From: Anastatus disparis
Taxonomy: Eukaryota > Arthropoda > Insecta > Hymenoptera > Eupelmidae
Length of the DNA: 64,000 bases
NCBI GenBank assembly: GCA_017163975.1
Contig: JAFFSR010000347.1
Coordinates: 10,855,501 to 10,919,500, forward strand
Reading direction: 5' to 3'
The notes under the pieces are model-generated. The model was not told where the DNA came from, did not search any database, and worked only from the letters and a program-made list of their open reading frames with translations. A program made the position numbers and the translations under genes. Shown piece after piece: positions 1 through 11,338 of the stretch. The stretch's first letter is position 1. Every line of letters starts with the position of its first letter.

Positions 1-1204
1 TTTTTTTATTAGGAACGTGTGCCTAGTGTAGATAAAGTTCTTTGTTCGTTTGAAATTATACTTAAAAAACGTGAGTCACTTTTGAAAATAGGTTTTTATC
101 CACTAATATGAAAACCTAAGCTTTGATTCATCTTTTCTCTGTTGTGAACTTTGTAATTTACTATTTTATAATACTCAATGTAATCTTTAAGTTGCTTTTG
201 AAGTATTATTTCGAGTATTCTGGAAATCATTGAATTTTTCCCGGCTATTAAATTTTCCAAATTTACATCGATTACCTAGTTTCTATCAATGTTTTAATTC
301 TAAAGAGTTTAAACTTTAAAAAGCTCAGTTTTAGTATGTATTTAATAGCTTACACCTAGAACGTTGAGTTGAATCATCACTGAAATTTCTAGATTTTAAA
401 TTTAAAATTTTTAGATTTAATGTTTATTAAATAAACTAAAATATTTGGTTAAAAGGAATATAAGTATTTTTATTCGAAAACATAAACTACACAAATCTAT
501 GTCAAATTTCATACCCTAAGATTGACAATTTTAGCAAAAATAAATTGATATTCCACTCACTTATGATTTGTAATCAGGAATCCCAAAAGCCATTGGGTAA
601 CTAATATCACTCAATTTTAATACCCGAATCGCCAAAAATGAATTTTCCAAAAAAAATTGCTATTTCTGGCATATTTTATTTATTACAAAAAATTTTGTAA
701 TTATTAATGTAAATTGCGTATTTAAATATTTTCTGTAACATATTAAACATGTAAAAATGAAAAAGCTCAATGGAAAATGATCTATTATAGCCCAAAATAC
801 TTAAAAAACTGATCTGAGATAGGTAAAATATTATACCTGGGTGTGATAATAATGAATATATTTAAATGTCTTATATTAAAAAAAGCTATCTTCAAAAGTG
901 AGTAATGCGATTTTTTCTTTTATTATCATTTTAATATATCAACATTTAAAAAAAATAAATTTGATACATGTGTCTTCAATTTTTTTTAATTTATTGAAAG
1001 TAAATTTTAACACTATGAAAAATTTACTCGAAAATCTGTCTTTTGATGTTTGTTAAAAAGACTACCCTTAAAAGTGAGTAACACGATTTTTTTCTTTCAT
1101 TATAATACGTCAACATTCAGAGAAAATTAGTTTTACACGTGTGCCTGTATTTTTTTTTTTTTAATTTGTTGCAGGTGAAATTTTAACATTATGAAAGATT
1201 TACC
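1..1204. other. AT-rich non-coding stretch
   Basis: No open frame or recognisable gene. The only structure is an imperfect direct repeat spaced about 176 bases apart: a block beginning AAAGTGAGTAA near 893 recurs near 1069 with the same T-rich and ATCAACATT context. It abuts the truncated 5' side of the Helitron remnant. Confidence 0.6.
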
Positions 1205-1727
1205 CATATGCGTTACATTCTAATAAAGATGAAGCACGTAAATATGGACAATTATATATTTTAGATAATGAAATGGCAACGATTAAACGGAATGAGTTTA
1301 ATATAAATTTAACATTATTAAAACATTTAGATATCTTGATAAAAGATATTAACCCTTATGCTAAAGCCTATTAAATGATGCATAAAGTAAAAGAAGAAGA
1401 ACTACAATGACGTGCAAAAATCTATTGTCCTCCAAGAACTGTTACTATGTCTATTGTCCGCAATAATATTTTGGATGAAAATAGATATAATCTATCTACC
1501 TGTAATGAAGTTGCAATTGTATATGTTGGAGAAGACGATCAGCCTCCTATTGAACGTGATATTGTCATTTACTCTAAGTATGAGAAACCAATTAGCATAC
1601 CAATAAATAGCAAACATACAGATCCTATGACATATCCGCTTATTCATCCAAATGGTGGTTTTAGATGGATGCCAAATATGAAAAGTAAATTAGGAAAATG
1701 TAATATTTCAAATTTTAAATAGACTTA

Positions 1728-2198
1728 CTAGGAGAGTGTCACACCTCCGGATCACGGATTTTGCTCAAACTTCGGGATAAGTTTTCAGATGATAAAATAT
1801 GGAAAAAGCTAAAGTTATAGTCATAAATACTCAATATTTCCCTAGTTACAGGCAATTAAAGAAAATCACTAAAAAGTTACTAAATTTTTAAACACATATA
1901 GTTCTTTAGCGTCGATAGCTACAAGCTTGAAACCTTTTTTAAATTAACTACTATTTCGAAAGGATTTGAGCTGAGCTTTAATTTAAAAAAGGTTTCAAGC
2001 TTGTAGCTATCGACGCTAAAGAACTATATGTGTTTAAAAATCTAGTAACTTTTTTAGTGATTTTCTTTAATTGCCTGTGACTAGGGAAATATTGAGTATT
2101 TATGACTATAACTTTAGCTTTTTCTATATTTTATCATCTGAAAACTTATCCCGAAGTTTGAGCAAAATCCATGATCTGGAGGTGTGACACTCTCCTAG
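1728..2198. mobile_element. PIF/Harbinger-like palindromic MITE, copy 1
   Basis: A 471-bp nearly perfect palindrome begins CTAGGAGAGTGTCACACC and ends with the inverse. It is flanked by a TTA duplication (1725-1727 and 2199-2201). Removing it restores the Helitron reading frame as the family has it (arginine-leucine then VRNEFNPF). A 3-bp TTA target and long palindromic arms fit a non-autonomous PIF/Harbinger element; the superfamily is inferred from the target site only. Confidence 0.8.
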
Positions 2199-2236
2199 TT
2201 AGTGTTAGAAATGAATTCAATCCATTCCCTAATTTG

Positions 2237-2560
2237 GGAAAATTATCTCGACAGTTCATTGTTGATGCGTTTGAAAAAGTTGGAACCTCCAGATTATATT
2301 TCATACGAAAAAACCAAAACTTATTAAGAAGTGATTGTTATAAAGGTGTAATGGACTATTTACATAACAAAAAAATTAGATTCTTCAAAAATTGGAAAAA
2401 TTATCTCGACAGTTCATTGTTGATGCGTTTGAAAAAGTTGGAACCTCCAGATTATATTTCATACGAAAAAACTAAAACTTATTAAGAAGTGATTGTTATA
2501 AAGGTGTTATGGACTATTTACATAACAAAAATATTAGATTCCTCAAAAATTGGAAAAATG
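2237..2560. repeat. 158-bp tandem duplication inside the Helitron
   Basis: The stretch starting near 2241 (AATTATCTCGACAGTTCATT) recurs from about 2399 with nearly identical sequence through TTTACATAACAAAAA. It duplicates the segment encoding the FIRKNQNLL region of Rep. The two copies differ by few bases, so the duplication is later than much of the decay. Confidence 0.85.
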
Positions 2561-3748
2561 GTAGTATTGCCGTCAAACTTTACAGGAAGTCCACGATTTT
2601 CGAAACAATTACATTGACTCAATGACACTTGTAAATTATCATGGTAAACCTGACCTTTTTGTAACTATGATCTGTAACCCACATTGTAAAGAAATAACTG
2701 AAAACTTGGAAATTTATGAAAATGCAATAGTTAGGCCAGATATTATAACAAAAGTATTTTATTAAAAAGTAGAACAATTAAAAAATATAGTAATAAAAAA
2801 GGAAATATTAGGAAAATGGATTGCATATAGCTATGTAATTAAATTTAAAGACGAGGATTACCGCATATGCGTATGTTGTTACTCTTAGATAAAAATGATA
2901 AATTTGATATTCCCGAAAAAGTTGATAAAATAATAAGTGCAGAAATTTTAAATAGAGATATTTATCTAAAATTATAAAGTATTGTTAATCAATTTATGAT
3001 ACGCGGTCCATGTCGTATGCAAAATATAAATTATACATGTATGGATAAAAATACGAAACAATGTACGAAAAATTTTCCAAAAAAATTTAATAATACAACA
3101 ACATTTAAATCAATTGGATATCCATTATACAAACGCAAAAATAATGGCGTCAAAATTATTTTCAAAAATAAATTTACAGAAAGAATTGCAGATAATGGAT
3201 TTGTTGTTCCTTACAATCCTTGTTTATAATTGAAATTTAATGCACACATAAACGTACAAGTTTGTTGCACTGTTAAATGCATTAAATATTTATTCAAATA
3301 CTGTTATAAAGGTCATGATTGTGCATACATTGAAATACATCAAATAAAGGTAGATTTTTAATCAGAAAATAAAGATACTTTCCAAAATGACAATAGTGAA
3401 AATGTTGAATATGAATATAATGAAATCCAAAAATACATTAATACACGATATTTATGTCCACCCAAAGCAATGCACAGATTATTAGAATATCCTTTACATG
3501 TCATTTCACATACTATAAAACGTCTAAGCATTCATGGAGAAAATCAACAAAACGTATTTTTTAAAGAAGGAAGAGAAGAAATGATCATGCAAAAAAATGT
3601 GGGAACAACATTAATAGCATATTTTGAATTGAATAGAGAAGATTTCGAAGCACGAAATTACTTGTATTCAGAATTTCCAAATTTTTATACATTTGATGAA
3701 AAACTGAAAGAGTGGAATAAAAGAAAAAAAAAAGAAAACCAATACTTA

Positions 3749-5006
3749 CTAGGAGAGTGTCACACCTCCGGATCACGGATTCTGCTCAAACTTCGGGATA
3801 AGTTTTCAGATGATAAAATATGGAAAAAGCTAAAGTTATAGTCATAAATACTCAGTATTTCCCTAGTTACAGGCAATTAAAGAAAATCACTGAAAAAGTT
3901 ACTAGATTTTTAAACGCATATAGTTCTTTAGCATTGATAGCTACAAGCTTGAAACTTTTTTTAAGTTAAAGTTGAGCTCAAATCCTTTCGAAACAGTAGT
4001 TACAGCATACCAAAATATTATTTTTTTCCAAAGTTAGAGCGTAATAAAGATTGGACCTGAATTTTTTGTTTAAAACATTAATTAATAATAAAAGCTGAAA
4101 TTAGGTCCAATCTTTATTACGCTCTAACTTTGGGAAGGAATAATATTTTTATATGCTGTAACTATTGTTTCGAAAGGATTTGAGCTGAGCTTTAAGGCGA
4201 CTTCGGATTTTAGGTTAGGTTTTATTTTTGAGTTTACAAATTACTCTTTCAATATGTAAAATTTTTCAGATTTTCTAATTTTCTAAAATATATACTAGAT
4301 TTAAAATTCAGAAGAAAAATGTGAAATAATAAAATGAACTGACTAGAAAAGTGTCACACCTCCGGATCACGGATTTTGCTCAAACTTCGGGATAAGTTTT
4401 CAGACGACAGAATATGGAAAAAGCTAAAGTTGTAATCACAAATACTCAATGTTACCCTAGTTACAGGCAATTAAAGAAAATCACTAAAAAAGTTAATAGA
4501 TTTTTAAACGCATATAGTTCTTTAGCATTGATAGCTAGAAGCTTGAAACATTTTTGCAGTTGAAGCTAAGCTCAAATCCTTTCGAAACAATAGTTACAGC
4601 ATATAAAAATATTATTCCTTCCCAAAGTTAGAGCGTAATAAAGATTGGACCTAATTTCAGCTTTTATTATTAATTAATGTTTTAAACAAAAAATTCAGGT
4701 CCAATCTTTATTACGCTCTAACTTTGGAAAAAAATAATATTTTGGTATGCTGTAACTACTGTTTCGAAAGGATTTGAGCTCAACTTTAACTTAAAAAAAG
4801 TTTCAAGCTTGTAGCTATCAATGCTAAAGAACTATATGCGTTTAAAAATCTAGTAACTTTTTCAGTGATTTTCTTTAATTGCCTGTAACTAGGGAAATAC
4901 TGAGTATTTATGACTATAACTTTAGCTTTTTCTATATTTTATCATCTGAAAACTTATCCCGAAGTTTGAGCAAAATCCGTGATCTGGAGGTGTGACACTC
5001 TCCTAG
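3749..5006. mobile_element. PIF/Harbinger-like MITE, composite copy 2
   Basis: The same family as 1728-2198, with CTAGGAGAGTG ends and TTA duplications at 3746-3748 and 5007-5009. The 1258-bp insert is composite. A 3'-truncated palindromic copy (3749 to about 4195) and a full 664-bp copy (4343-5006) are separated by about 150 bases of unrelated spacer (about 4196-4342). The central arms carry a strongly conserved inverted block around ATTACGCTCTAACTTT. It splits the Helitron protein between the Rep end and the segment reading RERYFIRLLLLHVKGA. Confidence 0.8.
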
Positions 5007-5009
5007 TTA

Positions 5010-6225
5010 GTAAGTTCAAAAGATAGAGAACGTTATTTTATTAGGTTATCACTATTACATGTGAAAGGAGCTACGTCTTTTGAAGCTTTGCATATTGTTG
5101 ATTATGTGATGTACAATTCGTTTTATGAGGCAGCTAAGGCAAAACAATTAATTACTGAAGATGAAGAATGGTATAGATGTTTGGAAGAAGCATCTTTAAC
5201 AGAATTCCCTTATGCTCTTTGTGAATTATTTGCTTTTATTTGCGTTTTTCATAATCCTATAAATGCACGAGATTTATATGAAAAATATAAAGATAAATTT
5301 CAACACCCTGAATACAAAAAAAAATATAGGTGAAGATCATGCATTGAATGTTATTAAAAATAATTTACAAGTCAATGGATTTTCATTGAACGCTTTTAAT
5401 TTACCTAACGTAAGCACATTTATAGAAGAAGATAATAATCAAACAATTTTAAATCATAATAATAATATTCTTAATGAATTAGAAATGTAAATAAATTCTT
5501 TAAATGATAAACAAAGGCAAATATTCAACTCTGCTATAAAAAGTTTAAACAACCAGAGTAAAGAAAAGTATATTTTTATAGATGGACCAGGTGGAAGTGG
5601 AAAAAGTTATTTATTTAACGTTTTAATAGCTTATTTTAAATATCATACCATACATTATTTATGTGTAGCTTGGACAGGTATAGCAGCGAATTCATTAGTC
5701 GATGGAAAAACCGTGCATACAACATTTAAACCATCGTTAAATATAACAGATTGCACAACTTGTAATGTTAAGTCTAATTCTGCAGAAGGCAAACAATTAA
5801 AGAAAACACAAATAATTATTTGGGATAAAATATCCATGACTTCAAAATTTGCTTTTGAAGCAGTTGATCGTCTTTTTCAAGATTTATGCGATGTAAACCA
5901 ACCCTTTGGTGGTAAAACTGTAATTGTATCAGGAGATTTCAGGCAAACATTACTAATTGTACGACATGGTAGCCGTATGAACATTATTAAAAATTCAGTT
6001 AAATTCAGTTTATCATGGCAAAATTTTAAGCAAATGAAGTTAAATGAAAATCTGCGAGTTTCGGATAGTAATAATAATTTTAAACAATGATTATTAGATA
6101 TAGGAAAAGGAAAATGCTGCAATATTTTTGAAGATGATAATAAACTAAGTGCAATACCAGATAATTTTATCATTAAGGTAGCTCGTACCGAAACTGAAAA
6201 ATTTATGAATGAAACAAAAATGTAG
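5010..6225 (+). pseudogene. Helitron PIF1-like helicase region, decayed and truncated
   Basis: This is the C-terminal 5'-3' DNA helicase half of the Helitron protein, which would unwind the donor strand during rolling-circle transposition. Visible blocks are RERYFIRLLLLHVKGA just after the MITE, the linker region to about 5490, a LNDKQRQIFNSA start (about 5500), Walker A GPGGSGKSYLF (about 5583-5615), a Walker B equivalent reading IIWDKIS (about 5813-5835; the usual acidic Glu is Lys) and SGDFRQ (about 5929-5947). Sequence similarity stops near 6225, before the later helicase motifs, so the 3' part is missing. There is a stop between the linker and the helicase and a TGA near 6088. Non-functional. 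Confidence 0.85.
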
Positions 6226-6354
6226 GAGGTTGTTCTTTAAGTCAAAATGAATCTCCTAGCAAAAAATCAGACCTGGTTTCCAGGAAAAAATTTCAAGAAA
6301 AAGCCTTTTAAAAATGCTCTGTATGTACGATTTTACGCCAGAGATATTTCGAAG

Positions 6355-6427
6355 TAGCATTGGTCTAGTGCGTAACGTTCACGCTTTTCCTTTTGAGTAC
6401 GCGAGTTCAACTCTCGGCTAAGGTCAC
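6355..6427 (+). other. tRNA-like sequence (SINE head or tRNA pseudogene)
   Basis: It has an A-box-like TGGTCTAGTGCG and a B-box-like GAGTTCAACTCTC at roughly tRNA spacing, as in an internal RNA polymerase III promoter. The acceptor ends do not pair well, so a working tRNA is unlikely. Confidence 0.55.
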
Positions 6428-7218
6428 TTTTTTTTTAATTTTTTTTTTATTGTTTTAATATTTTTTATTCCTTTTTATATTTATTTTTTTTTAGATTTTG
6501 TATTTCTTTAATAATTTTAAAATTTAATTTTTCACAAGTACGCTCGTTTTTTTCAATGAAAATTTTTTAAAAATAAATTATTCTTTATAGGTAGTAATTA
6601 CAAATATTGATAAATAAATAATAGCGATGTTTATTTTATAATAGTATAGTTTAATTTTTTTATAATTTAGTTTATAAAATTTACAATAAATTACAATAAA
6701 TAAATAAAACCAACGAATATAGACGCTTATAGAAGCGTACTCTTAAATGGGAAATTTCTGCCAAAAATGAGTTACCCAGCTACTGAGGGCGCCACTAGAT
6801 CCCATGTATTTTTATATCTATATATATCAAATTTTTCATATGTATAGATATACAAACAATGTTAAAGTGTTACCCAGCGTACCGGACGAAAAATTTAACC
6901 CAGAAGTACGCTTCTATAAGCGTCTATCTTCGTTGATAAAACTGAGGTATTATTATTTATGTTATAATATATATTGTATATTGAAATATGTTTATAAAGA
7001 CAAAATTGAACTATAGTATTGTAAACATCACTATTATTTATTTATTAATATTTTAAATTATTTTCTATATGAAATAATTTATTTAAAAATATTAATAAAA
7101 AAAACGAGCATATTTTAAGTAACTTGTGAAAAAATAGATTTTAAAATTAGTAAAAAAATAGAAAATAAAAAAAAAGCAATAAAAACTATTGAAATAATAA
7201 AAAAAAAATTAAAAAAAA

Positions 7219-7292
7219 AGTGACCCTAGCCGAGAGTTGAACTCGCGTACTCAAAAGGAAAAGCGCGAACGTTACGCACTAGACCAACGCTA
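7219..7292 (-). other. tRNA-like sequence, inverted partner
   Basis: This is the reverse-complement partner of the block at 6355-6427, with the same A-box and B-box-like motifs and only a few differences. It faces inward from the right end of the palindrome. Confidence 0.55.
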
Positions 7293-7616
7293 CTTCGAAA
7301 TATCTATGGCGTAAAATCGTACATGCTCATCTGCCCCCCCGGCGGTTTAAAATAATTAAATTTTAAGTTAAAAATTAATTATAAAGTTTAACAGGTTATA
7401 TTTATAACGTATCTCCCTTCATAAAAAAAGAAAAGAAAAGAAATAAAAGATTCACGCTACGAAAATACGTTAACGAAATTTGCAACATGATTTTGGATAT
7501 AGACCAGCCGTGTTTGCTCGCGTCGCCATCCAAAAGAGGAGGCGACTTGAGCAATAGAAGAATGCCATAGTTAGCAGTAAAGAAAGAAGCAGCGCTAGCT
7601 ATCGAAGGATATTAGA

Positions 7617-7810
7617 GTGGGGAGCAGTGATGGATTTCGAGGATGCTTTATACATTTATGTATATCTATATATTAGGATATCCTTTAGCCAACTTCAGAG
7701 TATACCGTAGAATTAGAGTATAAGCAGAATATATTATTCTGTAGTATATACTCTGAAGTTGGCTGTTGGATATCATATAAGCATCTTCGAAATCCATCAC
7801 TGGTGGGGAG
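7617..7810. mobile_element. hAT-type MITE with 8-bp target duplication
   Basis: The element occupies 7625-7802 (178 bp). Its ends are CAGTGATGGATTTCGAGGAT and the inverse, and the interior is largely palindromic. The exact 8-bp duplication GTGGGGAG flanks it (7617-7624 and 7803-7810). CAGTGATG ends with an 8-bp duplication are the hallmark of hAT-derived MITEs. The perfect duplication suggests a fairly recent insertion. Confidence 0.9.
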
Positions 7811-7984
7811 TCACTAAAGCATGTAAACAAACAGTTTTTGGATAGCACAAACCTCGTAAGAGTAGATGGCGCTGTTATTAAAGCATAGGATATTACTTAC
7901 TAACTTTGGATACGTAGACTACATGCTCTATTGGCATGAATTTTCTCTCAGTGTATAACTAAAGTTATCGCTCGCAAATGTTTC

Positions 7985-9075
7985 AGTAGAAAGGGGGTCT
8001 AAAAGCTAGACACATATGACGTCACAGGGGTACCAGTATTCACGCCCCGCGGGCGAGTATTCCCGAGCTGGGGGTGCGCGTATGACAGATCGGTCGTCTG
8101 AGGCGGCGCCTTATCGGTCGGCCTTATCTCGCTTCTCGATAATCGGGAAATGCAATTTAGTAAAAAATAATAAATGTTAATAATAAATAAAATAATAAAT
8201 GAAAAAATGAAAAATGTTAAAATCAGTGACAGTAAATTATTGAAAAAATTATTGAAAAAATTAGTAAAATTGAATTTTTTAAGAAATAACAAGGAGGGTA
8301 TTGGGATTTTTTGAGAGTTTGTTACTTGGTATAATTTTATAATATTTCAAGTTTTTTCTGTTTTTAATATTTTCGATATATTACCGATTTGTATATTTTT
8401 ATTATATATATTTACCGATTTTCAATATTTTCCTGTATTAATATATTTACGAATTTAAAGAGCGATATTTTACGAGTAAGTGGAAAAAAGTAAAAGAGAA
8501 AAACCCTGAAAATCAACACTACATTGTACAAGTGATGTATGTATATATATACATATAAGCTTTACAACTGTGTGTGCCTGTGTAACCAGCTAGTATTAAC
8601 GTATAAGCGTGTGTACAACAACGAATGGAGATGTACGATTGGTGGGGGTAACAGTAGCGCCAGAAATCGAATGGCCCTCTGTTAGAGCGAACGCTACACT
8701 TGTGTGGGTGCATCCGTACTCTAAAACTTGGGATGTTTATATTATGACCTATATTATGCTGCACGACCAGTGCATTCGCTCTCGACTACATCGCTTACCC
8801 GCTCTATCTCTCATCGTTCTCCTTGTCGGAAAAGCCGAAGTACGTCGTACGGTGCCGAAGACTACCGAGACTATGCCCTATAGAATACCCAATGACCGTC
8901 TTGCCGGTATCTCCGGCTTTTTATATCGACTTCAACATGCACCTTATGCTTAGATGGTGTATGCGTTACACCAATGTATAAAAATACTTCCCTTAATTGA
9001 TTATTAAAAAAAAATATATTGTAATATACAATTCATTTTACACCATATTCCTTTTTTTAGATGGTAGAGAATTTT
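7985..9075 (+). repeat. 1.1-kb dispersed repeat, copy A
   Basis: It matches 35,922-37,058 in inverted orientation along its whole length. It includes a GC-rich start (GACGTCACAGGGGTAC), an AT-rich middle, a short AT run near 8540 and a block at 8600-8990 with a 114-codon frame. That frame is repeated in copy B but diverges in phase near its end, so it is probably not a selected gene. No terminal repeats or target duplication were found. The family is unknown; a non-autonomous transposon is likely. Confidence 0.8.
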
Positions 9076-9845
9076 AATAATAAATGTTAATAGTAATAAA
9101 TATATATCAATGATAATAAATTATTAAAAAACTATATTTAAAAATTAGTAAAAATTGAAGAAAAATTTTTATTATAAGAATGAAATATTAACTTTAGAGA
9201 AAAAAAATGATGGAAGGGTATAGAAATAAGTAGAGATATATTAGTTTGATACATTTATTTTTTATAAAATTATTACAACGACGATACAAGTATATAAGTT
9301 TCGGAGTCATACGACTTTGCAAGTCTTACATGTATTTTTTATTTACACATATATTTAAAGTAAAAATTTTTTTGTAGCCATTTCTTTCAGTATGGTGAAA
9401 TAGCGATTAGTTTTTAACGTATATGTTTTTCTCTATTCCCATAAGAAAGTAGTAATATTAACAGCTTCAAGTAAAACAAGCTTTCTATTTTCTACGAATA
9501 TGAGAGTAGTAAAAAAAAGCGATAGATATAATTAGAGAAGTTTTTGGTCACTGGAAAATAATTTATGATGTGATAAGACATATTCGAAAATTGAAAAGAA
9601 TTTTCGTTACTATTAATTTATAGGCATGCGATAAGATAATTATCAAAGAGAAGGATGACTAAATTTTCGGTTTCTTTTTAAAGATGTAATTTAAAAAAGT
9701 GAGATAAGAAATGAAAAGATTAAAATTAAAAGAAAGTTGAGAAAAAGTTTTTTTTTCATATTTTTTTTACGGTATGATAAGGTGATAAAAAAATAAAAGT
9801 GTCTGGTAAGTGATTTTTTTTATTTAAAATAAGACAAAATGTATT
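9076..9845. other. AT-rich stretch without a gene
   Basis: Only short open frames and poly-A or poly-T runs. No repeat structure of note. Confidence 0.55.
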
Positions 9846-10735
9846 TTACATTATTTGAGATTCAATTAAAAATTCATTAGAATTGATTTCGGTAAGTTCA
9901 TCGTAAAATAATTCGTAGTGAAATACAGCTAATTCAAAATAAACAATATCAAAATAAAATTCTAGAAAAACATTGTATATAGAAGCATCGAATTTGCTTT
10001 TTACAATATCTTTAATTTGATACATATTCTTGTATAATATATTTTTCACAATGAGATCGCCGTTTTTTTTCGTAAGTCTGAATCACTAACTAAAACTATT
10101 AATTCTTGAAGTATATGATCCTTACAGTCATAAACTTGTTGCACAACACGTTGAATACGATTAAATCGTTCGTCGATGCACACAGTAGCGTCTCTCAATC
10201 CGTAAAATGTGCTTTTCTGCATAATTATGGCTGGTGAATAATTTTTTCTTTTCTTGCACTTATTTTCTGCATCATCCTCGTCGTTACTTTTTTTATCAAA
10301 AATAATTGATTTTATTCCGTAAAATGTGGTGAATTTTAAATCTATTTCGTCGAGCTGAATTTTGGTTGGAGAGTTAAGACCTTCAGGTTCAAAATACATA
10401 CAAATGTCTTGAAAATAATTTTGTAATTTGGACCATTTGGCCGAATTCAAAACCAATCCATGTAAATGCTGGTTATTTCTTAATTGTATAGATGGCACAA
10501 AGGATTTATTTTCTTGATTGTAATGCAACTCAACCGTTGCTCTTTTAGTGGCTGAGTTATTGAGCGGATAAGTGGTTGTAAGTAAAGTAACGTTTGAAAA
10601 CGTTTTCGGCTTATCATTATAAGTTTCGGTCATTATAATTTTTGGTACTTGCTTATTTTTTTTTACTTCCTGGGAAGTCTCGAGATTTATTTTTCTTTTG
10701 AGTATAGCTTGATCCATTTTAAACGAAGCAGCCAC
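9846..10735 (-). CDS. Unrecognised protein of the virus-like cluster, one homopolymer frameshift
   Basis: A 229-codon frame starts MAASFKMDQAILKRK (ATG at 10,735). It runs into a second frame (67 codons, ending at 9846) across a run of eight A's near 10,070; a one-base change there would join them into about 297 residues. I do not recognise the family. Visible features are a basic N-terminus, a segment HLHGLVLNSAKWSKLQNYF (about residues 89-107), an acidic-basic patch (KKSNDEDDAENKCKKRK), then SPAIIMQKSTFYGL. The HGLVLN-x-x-x-W-x-x-L pattern loosely recalls PC4-type single-stranded DNA-binding coactivators, which is a weak suggestion. It is divergent from the spliced gene at 11,339, with about 600 bases between them. 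A distant relative may lie at 34.1-34.5 kb. Confidence 0.6.
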
Positions 10736-11338
10736 TATATTTTACTTGAAAATTTTTCACACACTTGTCTGTTAGACCACAAACCCGAAAAAGTCGTAAA
10801 ATCAGTATTTTATTATTCTACAGTCGAGTAAAGTGTCGAGTAACGCTAAGATGATTCTTAGAGCGGTCAAGTTGCACGACTGTTGAGGCATCAGAAAAAC
10901 TATGTGACTAGACCCTATAGGGTATAGGCATACATCGATATGTGCTGCGGGAGCGATAGAATGTTCTCGATAATCTCTTATCTAGTTTATGTATATTTTT
11001 ATCTCGCATTCGAGTAATGATAAAAAAGAAGCTGGATCGAAAATTAAAATTTTATTGATCGTAAATATTATGCACTGTCTTATTGCGTAAGTGAAATATT
11101 TATCTCATATTTTAAAATTAAAGCTAAATTCAATACTTTATGACTTTAACTTTTAAGCTATGGTTTCATATCTTTTGAAAATATATTTGAAAACTCGGAA
11201 AAAAGAGGGTCAGAGGTTATAAAAATAAGAATGCCATAGAAAAGAGTATCAGTTCAACTCTAAACTTTACTACATTAGGAAGTGTTTTTCAAAGTTTTTT
11301 TCAAAAAATTGAAAATTTTTAAAAATTTAAAAATAAAA
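10736..11338. promoter_or_regulatory. Divergent intergenic region
   Basis: About 600 bases separate two head-to-head starts, so it should hold promoters for both. It contains a less AT-rich patch (about 10,850-10,990). No clear TATA or initiator can be assigned. Confidence 0.3.

Larger units (their letters stand above)
1205..3745 (+). pseudogene. Helitron Rep (Helitron_like_N) region, decayed
   Basis: This is the rolling-circle replication-initiator half of a Helitron transposase, which would nick and rejoin single-stranded transposon DNA. Translated pieces in order match the family: a YPLIHPNG block (about 1630-1670), EFNPFPNLGKLS (about 2212-2250), PSSF/YLDSMTLV-like text (about 2570-2640), VTMICNPHWK-like text (about 2660-2700), GLPHMRM (about 2858-2878), a FMIHGPC-like block reading FMIRGPCRMQN (from 2991) and VPYNPCL (to 3229). 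The HUH motif is degraded: the second metal-binding His is Arg (PHMRM). Several stops and frameshifts, an internal 158-bp tandem duplication and a 471-bp MITE break the frame. The N-terminus before 1205 is missing. It continues after a second insertion as the helicase part at 5010. Identity as Helitron is firm; activity is excluded. Confidence 0.85.
6321..7325. mobile_element. 1-kb palindrome with tRNA-like termini
   Basis: Both arms begin with TGTACGATTTTACGCC-type sequence and then a tRNA-like block (6355-6427 on +, 7219-7292 on -). Next come T/A-rich arms and a centre near 6825 where AGACGCTTATAGAAGCGTAC faces its inverse. The arms are close to identical over several hundred bases. No target duplication was recognised. 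It could be a fold-back transposon that captured a tRNA-derived SINE, or two SINEs in head-to-head orientation joined by duplication. Confidence 0.75.

Noticed and set aside
8609..8953. 114-codon frame shared by both 1.1-kb repeat copies as a real gene
   Set aside because: The phase changes between copies near the end, there are no known domains, and identity is as high outside the frame as inside.
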